The notes under the pieces: generated by a model | The model's input: the letters and a program-made list of their open reading frames with translations, nothing else | Databases searched by the model: none | What the model was told of the DNA's origin: nothing | Translations under genes and position numbers: made by a program | Shown: positions 17,007-23,194 of the stretch, piece by piece | Layout of the letters: every line of letters begins with the position of its first letter | Numbering within the stretch: the stretch's first letter is position 1 | Assembly: GCA_030452775.1 (NCBI GenBank) | Contig: JAKDLQ010000007.1 | Location: 1-23,194, forward strand | Origin: Micrococcales bacterium | GTDB taxonomy: Bacteria; Actinomycetota; Actinomycetes; Actinomycetales; Dermatophilaceae | Direction of reading: 5' to 3' | DNA: 23,194 nucleotides

Positions 17007-17740
17007 GCGAGACCACCCTCAGCGTGAGTGCTCGGGTGGAAGGCCGAATGCGGCGCTTGCCCGACTCCGTCCCACCAACGGACCTTCAACAGGAGGCCAT
17101 CGCGGGCAGGACAGGGACGATAGGAAGGTCTGACGCTCGGGCTCATGGCACCGATCCACGATCCCGCGGAAGCCATCCGCCACCATGATAGGACGGACCG
17201 ATCTGCAGGTCACGTCCGCCCTGACCCATCCGATGTGGTTCGACGAGAGACGAGAGGTAGCGCTCGAGGACGCTCTTGACCGGTTCCTCGTCGGACCGGG
17301 AGTTGTGCCTGCGTCCGGCCGGGGCGAAGTTTCCAACGCCTCCGTCAAGGCGGTGGTCACGAAGCCCCCAACACCTTCCACATGGTGACGACGAAGGCGA
17401 CCACCTGCAGGCGTTGCCGGGTTTGGCGACCCCGTGGCACAGCACGATGTCGGCGAGCCGCAGATCCGGCTGGTAGTGCTCGTTCAACCGTGGCGGCATC
17501 CCGGGCGGGCGCGGATCCGGTCGCCGAAGCGGATCCGTCGTTCCGAAGGGCGACTACCTGCTGCTACCTGAGGGACAGCGAGTAGCTCCCTGGACGCGTC
17601 GGTCTGCGACAGATGATCCACGTCGCCACCGGGATCCTGAAGATGGGCGCCTTCGCGGCGGGAACGCTGGACCAGGAATGCAGACCTTGTTCTGAGGTTC
17701 CGCCTCACCGGCCCGGCTCCTAAAGCCACGAGACCACCGG
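17007..17740. other. 734 bases without a convincing intact gene
   Basis: Several open frames exist on both strands, but none keeps coding-like codon use over its length. Minus-strand pieces look coding for short runs and then change frame, for example MPPRLNEHYQPDLRLADI from 17499 and, one frame over, QVVAFVVTMWKVLGAS ending in a stop near 17350. This is what a frameshifted remnant would look like. I could not name the parent gene. No tRNA, insertion-sequence end or terminal repeat was seen. The stretch separates the conserved chromosome from the defence island to its right. Confidence 0.45.
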
Positions 17741-18280
17741 TCAACCGCCGAGGTCGCTGATCTTGGCAGGCAAACGGAGGGCGCGGTCGGCTTCTGCCAT
17801 CGCCCGCATGATCGACATCCCGTCAGCCGCCGTGATCTCATACCCGGCGACGAGGTGGCTCATGATGTCGATGGTCTCGAGACTGGGGATGTGCTGGAAC
17901 CGTGCGAAGTCCAGCGCATCCCTGTCGTCGCTGATCCACGTCGACCCGCGCCATTCGTCGACCTCGTGGATGAGGAAGCAGGTCTGGGCCTCACCGAGGT
18001 GCTTGAGCGGCTGGTTCGGACGCCCGCCGAAGATGTCCCGCCGGATCACCTCGACTCGTCGAATATGCGCAGGGTCGACCACTTCGATCGGTTCTCCCAT
18101 CATCTCGCCGCCCACGAGCTCGGAGAGATCCGGCAGGAACCCTGCCGACTTCCGCGCCTCTTCGGCAACGGCTTCAGCCCACCGGCCACGCTCGCCGAGA
18201 AAGGTGCGCAGGAGGTCGATACGACCGACGGCGGCGAAGTTGCACAGGACGGTGTTGTCGGGGAAGGTCCAGGTAGCCAC
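17741..18280 (-). CDS. PIN-like nuclease domain protein (toxin-type)
   Basis: The 179-residue protein starts at a GTG 3 bases after the stop of the regulator gene (TGACCGGTG), so the two are one operon. It has the layout of a PIN-like ribonuclease: D8 in PDNTVLCNFA near the N-terminus, acidic E40/E41, E97 in LGEAQT, and D118/D119 in ISDDRDALDFAR. PIN proteins use such clustered acidic residues to bind Mg2+ or Mn2+ and cleave RNA. Paired with an XRE-ImmA/IrrE protein it resembles the COG2856-type two-gene modules found in defence islands. It could act as a toxin or as a DISARM accessory. Domain call is good; target and toxicity are unknown. Confidence 0.75.
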   Translation of the reverse strand: MATWTFPDNTVLCNFAAVGRIDLLRTFLGERGRWAEAVAEEARKSAGFLPDLSELVGGEMMGEPIEVVDPAHIRRVEVIRRDIFGGRPNQPLKHLGEAQTCFLIHEVDEWRGSTWISDDRDALDFARFQHIPSLETIDIMSHLVAGYEITAADGMSIMRAMAEADRALRLPAKISDLGG

Positions 18281-18283
18281 CGG

Positions 18284-19378
18284 TCAGCGCCCCAGCTCGT
18301 CACTGCGCTCCAGGTCTGCTCGCAAGGTCGATGAGTCGACTCCGAGCAGCGACGCGTAAGGCCGCAACGTCGTCTTGCCATCGACATACGCAGCGAACAG
18401 GTCACGAGACAACAGCCCGGGGCGGCGCGGCTCGGTGGCATAGGCGGTGGCGCGAGCCATGACAGTGGCATCCCCTGAGGCGCGTGCTGCCTGCGCCGCC
18501 GACATGGACTTCCATCGCTCACTCGCCAACGCGTCGATGAAGTTCAGGCGCTCGAGCCGGATGGCCAGCGCGGCTGGTGACACCTTGAGCTCGAGAGCCA
18601 AGGCCCCGAACGCGGCGTCATCGAAACCAGGCTGGACGCGCGCGCGAAGGCGAGACTCGGGCATGAGGAACGACGATGCGAACGCGTTGGCACGGACCTC
18701 GCTCTGGTCGCCACGGGTAGGTGCGTACACGTTCGGGTCGGTGTGCACGCCTTGGTCATCACCGAACAGCACGTGTGCCAGCTCGTGGGCGATGGTGAAG
18801 CGCTGCCGGAAGGCCACAGCCGTCAGGGCAGCGAGAATGATCTTCGCATCCGGTGTCGACACCGCCAGCCCGTCAAACCCATCGCCGAGCGCGACGATGG
18901 AGACATCGACCCCGAAGGCGGCCTCGATGACCTCCGCGAGATCCAGCCTCACGGCATCCAGCCCCAGCGACTCAAGGCGCGCCAGTGCCTCCTCCGCGAG
19001 TGCTCTCCCCACACCCGCGGCACGCGACTCGCCCGAGCGCAGTAGCACCGGCCGAAACGGTTGCGGCCACCCCAAGCGGGATGCCGTTGCGCGTAGCTCG
19101 CACAGCCTCTCCGCCTCGGCGATCGCGAGCTCGGAGGAACTCCCTGCTGCGGCGCGCGCAGCGAGTGCCAGCGGCGTCTCCTCACCAGTCATGAGCCAGT
19201 CGACTGTGACCTTTGCGTGCTCGGCGATCCGCGCCAGGTCCAGTGACGAGAAGCGGCGGGTGCCTGCCAGCGACTTCGACATCTTCGAGGGATCGAGCCC
19301 GACGGCTATCGCGAAGTCGCCCTGGGCGAGACCGCTATCGGCGATGAGGTCCCTGATGCGGTCGGTCGACGTGGTCAT
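18284..19378 (-). CDS. XRE helix-turn-helix / ImmA-IrrE metallopeptidase regulator
   Basis: The 364-residue protein joins an N-terminal XRE DNA-binding domain (about 5-65: LAQGDFAIAVGLDPSKMSKSLAG, then TVDWLMTG) to a COG2856/ImmA-IrrE zinc peptidase domain. That domain has HELAH at 198-202 and a third ligand Glu at 227 (SEVRANAFASSFLMP). Such proteins act as repressors or antitoxins, and some cleave a partner repressor when triggered. The frame extends to 19420, and ATG at 19390 has an AGAGG site. I prefer 19378 because a -35/-10 pair and an operator-like palindrome lie between 19379 and 19414, which would make the message leaderless. The gene heads an operon with the PIN-like gene and diverges from drmD, so it is a likely regulator of both. 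Confidence 0.85.
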   Translation of the reverse strand: MTTSTDRIRDLIADSGLAQGDFAIAVGLDPSKMSKSLAGTRRFSSLDLARIAEHAKVTVDWLMTGEETPLALAARAAAGSSSELAIAEAERLCELRATASRLGWPQPFRPVLLRSGESRAAGVGRALAEEALARLESLGLDAVRLDLAEVIEAAFGVDVSIVALGDGFDGLAVSTPDAKIILAALTAVAFRQRFTIAHELAHVLFGDDQGVHTDPNVYAPTRGDQSEVRANAFASSFLMPESRLRARVQPGFDDAAFGALALELKVSPAALAIRLERLNFIDALASERWKSMSAAQAARASGDATVMARATAYATEPRRPGLLSRDLFAAYVDGKTTLRPYASLLGVDSSTLRADLERSDELGR

Positions 19379-19385
19379 GACAACC

Positions 19386-19414
19386 AGCATCCCAGCCTCT
19401 TGCGATTTTCGCAA
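19386..19414 (-). promoter_or_regulatory. Putative operator and promoter between regulator and drmD
   Basis: TTGCGATTTTCGCAA at 19400-19414 is a perfect 6-3-6 inverted repeat. On the minus strand its right half serves as a -35-like TTGCGA (19414-19409), with a 17-base spacer and GATGCT (19391-19386) 7 bases before the ATG at 19378. A dimeric XRE protein binding here would block its own promoter and could also affect drmD, which starts 114 bases away on the other side. Confidence 0.5.
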
Positions 19415-19527
19415 TTCCATGCCAGAGTTCCCTTCTCAATCGAAAACCATCATGGGTGGGGATGCCGGGAAGGTCCCCAGATGGTTGGGTTGCGACAGAC
19501 TACGAACGCACCGACCAGGGACAGACA

Positions 19528-22500
19528 ATGATCACCAGCGAGGCCGACACTCTCAGCCACCGCCGACAGCCGGCCATGCGCGAGGTTCCCCAGGTTCCCC
19601 AGCCCGGCCGCGTTGTCGAGGTCAGGGGAGCGACCTGGGCGGTGGCCGACGTCAAGAGCCAAGGCCTGCAACGCAGCCCGGCTGACGAGACCCAGGCGCG
19701 CACGCAGCACGTCGTCACGCTGCAGTCCCTCGACGAGGACCGCCTTGGCGAAGAGCTCAGCGTGGTGTGGGAGCTCGAGGTCGGTCACACCATCGTGCCC
19801 GATCAAGGACTACCAACCACGATCAGCCCAGAGGCGTTCGACGATCCCAACACACTGGGCGCCTTCGTCGACGCGGTCCGCTGGGGAGCAGTGACGAGCG
19901 CAGACGCCAACTCCTACCAAGCGCCATTCCGCAGCGGGGCCAACGTCGAGGCGTACCAGCTCGAACCGCTCCGGCGCGCGCTCCAGTCGCCCCGCACGAA
20001 CCTGCTCCTCGCCGACGACGTCGGCCTGGGCAAGACCATCGAGGCCGGCCTGGTCATCCAGGAGCTCCTGCTGCGGCACCGCGCCCGAACGGTCATCATC
20101 GTCTGCCCGCCCAGTCTGGCGTTGAAGTGGCAGGACGAGATGCGGGAGAAGTTCGGGCTCGACTTCGTCATCGTCAACAGTGAGCGGCGGGCCCAGGTGC
20201 GCCGCACTCACGGCCTCGCGGCCAACCCGTTCCGCCTGTTCCCGCGCGTCATCGTGAGCATGGCCTGGCTCCCCACGCCTCCGGCGCAACGGCTGCTCCG
20301 GAGCATCTACGACGGGGTCGGGCGTCGGAACTCGGCTCGCCGCTTCGCCTTCGACGTACTCGTCGTCGACGAGGCGCACCACGTCGCACCGTCGAGCCCC
20401 AGCGCGGTCGGCGGGGGCAGGGGGTATGCCGTCGACAGCCAGCGAACGATGGCGACCCGGACGCTGGCTGAGAAGTGCGAGCACCGGCTGTTCCTCAGCG
20501 CCACCCCGCACAACGGTCACTCCGAGTCGTTCACGGCCCTGCTCGAGATGATCGACAACCGCCGCTTCTCCAGGGGCGCCACCGTGGACGACCAGGCCCT
20601 CAAGGCGGTGATCGTCCGCAGGCTCAAGACCGACATCAAGGACAAGGCCTTCCAGCCCCGCCAGATCAAGACCATCCCGTTCACCCCCACCGACGACGAG
20701 GTCCAAGCTTTCGACCAGCTGGTCCAGGTCCTCGACCGTTCGGCCCGGGCCAACGGCCGGCGCAAGGCCAACGACATCGTCGCGCTGCTGCTCAAGAAGC
20801 GGTTCCTCTCCAGCCCGTGGGCGTTCGCCCAGACGCTCGCCCTCTACGAGGAGTCGCGGGCCACCGGCCGCCAGCTGGAGATCACCGACGACTACTACGC
20901 CGAGGTCATTGGCAGCGAGCAGTCCGACGAGGAGGAGGGTGACCCCGAGCACCCCGAGTTCGCCGCCCTTCGCCAGACCAAGGCGACCGACCCCCTCACC
21001 GCAGACGACACCCGGGCGATCCGTCGCCTCATCGCCTGGGGAGATGGCTACGAACACAAACCCGACTCCCGCCTGCGCGCCCTGCTGACCACCCTTGACG
21101 CGGTATGCCGCCCTGACGGCGAGACGTGGTCCAGCGAGCGGGTCGTCATCTTCACGGAGTACGCCGCGACGCTGGCCTGGGTTGTCGGGCTCCTCGAGCA
21201 GCACGGCTACGGCGACGTCGTCGCGACCATTCAGGGGTCCACCCCGACCGAGGAGCGAGAGCAGATCCGGGCCCGCTTCACCGCGCCCCCGAACGAGGAC
21301 CCGGTGCGTGTCCTCGTCGCCACGGATGCGGCCGGCGAAGGGATCGACCTTCAGGGTCATTGTCATCGCCTCATCAATCTTGATGTGCCGTTCAACCCGT
21401 CCCGGCTCGAGCAGCGCATCGGCCGCATCGACCGTTACGGCCAGCGGTTCGCGCCGGAGATCTACTACCTCGCCGCCACCGACTCGACGAGCACGTATGC
21501 CGCCGACGTCGACTTCCTTCGCCGGATCGCCGAGAAGGTGAGCACCGTGGCAGCCGACCTCGGCTCGGTCAACCCGGTCATCGACGCCGAGATCCAGAGC
21601 CACTTCGGCGGCGCCCGAGTGACCCCGACGGCTCGCCGGCCCACCAAGGGGGCGACGGCGGTCAACAAGTCCCTGGCCGGGGAGCAGGAGCTCAATGCGC
21701 AGCTCACCGAGCTGGCCCGAACCTATGGCACTCGCAAGGAGGCACTGCACCTCACGGCCACGAGCAGCCGCCGCGTCGTCGACACTGCCTTGGCCCTCTC
21801 GGGCCAGCCGACCCTTCAGGAGTACGGCGATGAGGACACCGACGCCGAGGTGCTCCAGATCCCCAGCCTTGGCAGCGGATGGCACAAGGCGCTCGAAGGC
21901 ATCGACACCCGCCTCCGGCCCGGCGTGCTGCGGCCTATCACGTTCGATGACCAGGCGGCCAAGGACCGCACGGACATCGTGCACATCCATCTGGGCCACG
22001 CCCTGCTGCAGAAGTCGGCCCGCATCCTGCGCAACAGCCTGTTCGGCTCCGACTCGCGGGTGCACCGGGTGACCGCGGTCGTCGTCCCCGATCTCGACTA
22101 CTCCTGCGTGGCAGCGGTGTCCCGGCTGGTCCTGGTGGGTCGAGGTGGCCTTCGCCTGCACGAAGAGGTCTTCCTCACCGGCATCCGCATCAAGGGCAAC
22201 GCCATGGCCGAAGACAAGGTCAACCACCTGCTCGACCGGGCCCTCGACGGGACCGGCCTGGAGCTGGCCAGCGACCCGGTGCGCCGCCAGCTGGCCGAAC
22301 GGTGGAACGCGGGCGGCTCGCGCATGCATGGGCGTCTGACCGAGGCCATGGGCCGACGGGCCGAGCGCCGGCAGAAGGCCGTCACCAACCAGCTCGACGA
22401 GCGCCGAGACGCCGATATCGATCGCGCCCGCCGAATCTTCGCGGCATTCCGCACCAACCTCAACGACTCGCTGCGGGCTTTGAGGGATGCCGAGGATGAG

Positions 22501-22719
22501 CGCGAGTTCATGCTCGCGCTGCCCGACGACCAACGTGACCAGCGCCGCCGCGACATCGTCCGGATGGAGGAGCGGCTCAGCACGCTCGGCGAGGAGGAGC
22601 GTCGCGAGGTGCAAGCGCTGCGGGATCGGTATGCCGACGTCCAGCCCTACGTGTCGGCTGCCGCGGTGGTCTTCGCGGTGACCCCACAGGATGCCGCCGA
22701 GATGGGCGGTGATCGCTGA
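19528..22719 (+). CDS. drmD: DISARM SNF2-like helicase DrmD
   Basis: DrmD is the helicase that marks class 1 DISARM, an anti-phage system that methylates host DNA and blocks incoming phage DNA. The protein has 1063 residues from the ATG at 19528, which has AGGGA 6 bases upstream. The frame is open to a GTG at 19456, which lacks such a site. Motifs are Walker A DDVGLGKT (163-170), motif Ia CPPSLALKWQDE, DEAH box (281-284), motif III LSATPHNG (323-330), a long insert (about 380-530) with an acidic stretch, then motif V VATDAAGEGIDLQ (597-609) and motif VI QRIGRIDRYGQ (629-639). The C-terminal 400 residues include charged coiled-coil-like helices (about 920-1040). It overlaps the methylase gene by one base (TGATG). 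A RapA/HepA-type helicase is the main alternative, but the methylase partner points to DISARM. Confidence 0.88.
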   Translation: MITSEADTLSHRRQPAMREVPQVPQPGRVVEVRGATWAVADVKSQGLQRSPADETQARTQHVVTLQSLDEDRLGEELSVVWELEVGHTIVPDQGLPTTISPEAFDDPNTLGAFVDAVRWGAVTSADANSYQAPFRSGANVEAYQLEPLRRALQSPRTNLLLADDVGLGKTIEAGLVIQELLLRHRARTVIIVCPPSLALKWQDEMREKFGLDFVIVNSERRAQVRRTHGLAANPFRLFPRVIVSMAWLPTPPAQRLLRSIYDGVGRRNSARRFAFDVLVVDEAHHVAPSSPSAVGGGRGYAVDSQRTMATRTLAEKCEHRLFLSATPHNGHSESFTALLEMIDNRRFSRGATVDDQALKAVIVRRLKTDIKDKAFQPRQIKTIPFTPTDDEVQAFDQLVQVLDRSARANGRRKANDIVALLLKKRFLSSPWAFAQTLALYEESRATGRQLEITDDYYAEVIGSEQSDEEEGDPEHPEFAALRQTKATDPLTADDTRAIRRLIAWGDGYEHKPDSRLRALLTTLDAVCRPDGETWSSERVVIFTEYAATLAWVVGLLEQHGYGDVVATIQGSTPTEEREQIRARFTAPPNEDPVRVLVATDAAGEGIDLQGHCHRLINLDVPFNPSRLEQRIGRIDRYGQRFAPEIYYLAATDSTSTYAADVDFLRRIAEKVSTVAADLGSVNPVIDAEIQSHFGGARVTPTARRPTKGATAVNKSLAGEQELNAQLTELARTYGTRKEALHLTATSSRRVVDTALALSGQPTLQEYGDEDTDAEVLQIPSLGSGWHKALEGIDTRLRPGVLRPITFDDQAAKDRTDIVHIHLGHALLQKSARILRNSLFGSDSRVHRVTAVVVPDLDYSCVAAVSRLVLVGRGGLRLHEEVFLTGIRIKGNAMAEDKVNHLLDRALDGTGLELASDPVRRQLAERWNAGGSRMHGRLTEAMGRRAERRQKAVTNQLDERRDADIDRARRIFAAFRTNLNDSLRALRDAEDEREFMLALPDDQRDQRRRDIVRMEERLSTLGEEERREVQALRDRYADVQPYVSAAAVVFAVTPQDAAEMGGDR

Positions 22720-23194
22720 TGCCTCGCCCGCGCCAGGTCGGGACTCGCCCGCCGGCCAGATCTGGTCGCGACCAGCACCGGCAGTGGCTCGCCTCCGTCG
22801 AAACCGACGGGCCATTTCTCGCTCTCCCGCCACTGCTGCGGGTCTGGCCGCAGGGAATGCCACCGATCGACCCCGATGCCAAGGCAGCCCTGACAGCCGC
22901 GAAACCAGAGTTCGACCGCGCATGGGACCGTTGGCAGGTTCAGCGGAAGGACCCCGCCGCTGCCGGTACCTACCGGGTGGCCCGCGACCGGTGGGTCGAG
23001 GTGGTGCTGCGCGACGTCCTCGGATGGGCAGACCTGTGGCAGCCGGGCGACCCCGCGATCACCAGCAGCTCGGTGACCTCGCCTGATCGTTCGGTCACCG
23101 TCGAAGCCGCGGGTGCCCTGAGAGTCGGCGACCGGGTCGGCGCGCTCGTCTGGGTCATCGACCCCGTCGATGGGCTTGGAGACCTGACCGACGA
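22719..23194 (+). CDS. drmMI: DISARM adenine methylase DrmMI (5' part only)
   Basis: The first 158 codons are present and the gene runs off the right edge. The ATG overlaps the drmD stop (TGATG). The segment RDQHRQWLASVETDGPFLALPPLLRVWPQGMPPID, then a WVEVVLRDVLGWADLW stretch, resembles the N-terminus of the large Eco57I/PglX-like methylases that follow drmD in actinobacterial class 1 DISARM operons. These are about 1300 residues and methylate adenine to mark host DNA. The catalytic NPPY-type motif would lie beyond the window, so activity cannot be judged. Identity rests on this N-terminal pattern and on the position after drmD. Confidence 0.75.
   Translation, partial: MPRPRQVGTRPPARSGRDQHRQWLASVETDGPFLALPPLLRVWPQGMPPIDPDAKAALTAAKPEFDRAWDRWQVQRKDPAAAGTYRVARDRWVEVVLRDVLGWADLWQPGDPAITSSSVTSPDRSVTVEAAGALRVGDRVGALVWVIDPVDGLGDLTD

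Noticed and set aside
18284..19420. Longer start of the XRE regulator at 19420
   Set aside because: It would place the palindrome and putative promoter inside the gene, and the added residues are not part of the helix-turn-helix domain. An AAGGGA site keeps it possible.
19810..22923. Minus-strand frame of 1037 codons
   Set aside because: It is antisense to drmD, whose helicase motifs are all intact. High GC at third positions creates long false frames on the opposite strand.

Overview
The window is GC-rich, with long, tightly packed or overlapping genes, many GTG starts, strong GGAGG ribosome sites and several putative leaderless promoters. It looks like the chromosome of a high-GC actinobacterium. 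The heptamer GGCATAC/GTATGCC occurs 14 times. Together with the gene content this suggests an Intrasporangiaceae-type organism (Janibacter, Knoellia, Phycicoccus), but that placement is inferred, not proven.

Layout. (1) Positions 1-7772, minus strand: one end of a contractile phage-tail-like cluster. In transcription order it has a galactose-binding-like/terminator-like protein, tail sheath, tail tube, a zinc-ribbon assembly protein, a DUF6760-type small protein and two large hydrophobic tape-measure-like or accessory proteins, the last running off the left edge. No capsid, portal or terminase gene is visible, and housekeeping iron genes follow directly. An extracellular or cytoplasmic contractile injection system (CIS) is therefore more likely than a whole prophage. 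An exact 11-bp-periodic array of four CGTCA motifs sits just upstream of the first gene. (2) Positions 8027-14299: an iron-handling block. It holds bacterioferritin and its [2Fe-2S] ferredoxin (bfr-bfd, minus), a CDF metal exporter (minus), and a divergent Fe3+ ABC importer in the order fbpC-fbpA-fbpB (plus). IdeR/DtxR-like iron boxes lie before bfd and fbpA, so storage, release, efflux and uptake probably share iron control. (3) Positions 14367-17006: a DUF488 protein (minus), a secreted trypsin-fold serine peptidase and an overlapping lipoprotein of unknown function. (4) Positions 17007-17740: no convincing gene, probably decayed sequence at the edge of an island. (5) Positions 17741-23194: a defence island. 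It has a PIN-like protein with an XRE-ImmA/IrrE regulator (minus) and, divergently, drmD and the start of the drmMI methylase gene of a class 1 DISARM anti-phage system, cut by the right edge.

The two points most worth following are (a) the regulator/PIN pair facing the DISARM operon, with a perfect TTGCGA-3-TCGCAA palindrome in the shared intergenic region, and (b) the tail-like cluster with its 11-bp direct-repeat array. The annotation is by reading only; no database search was run.
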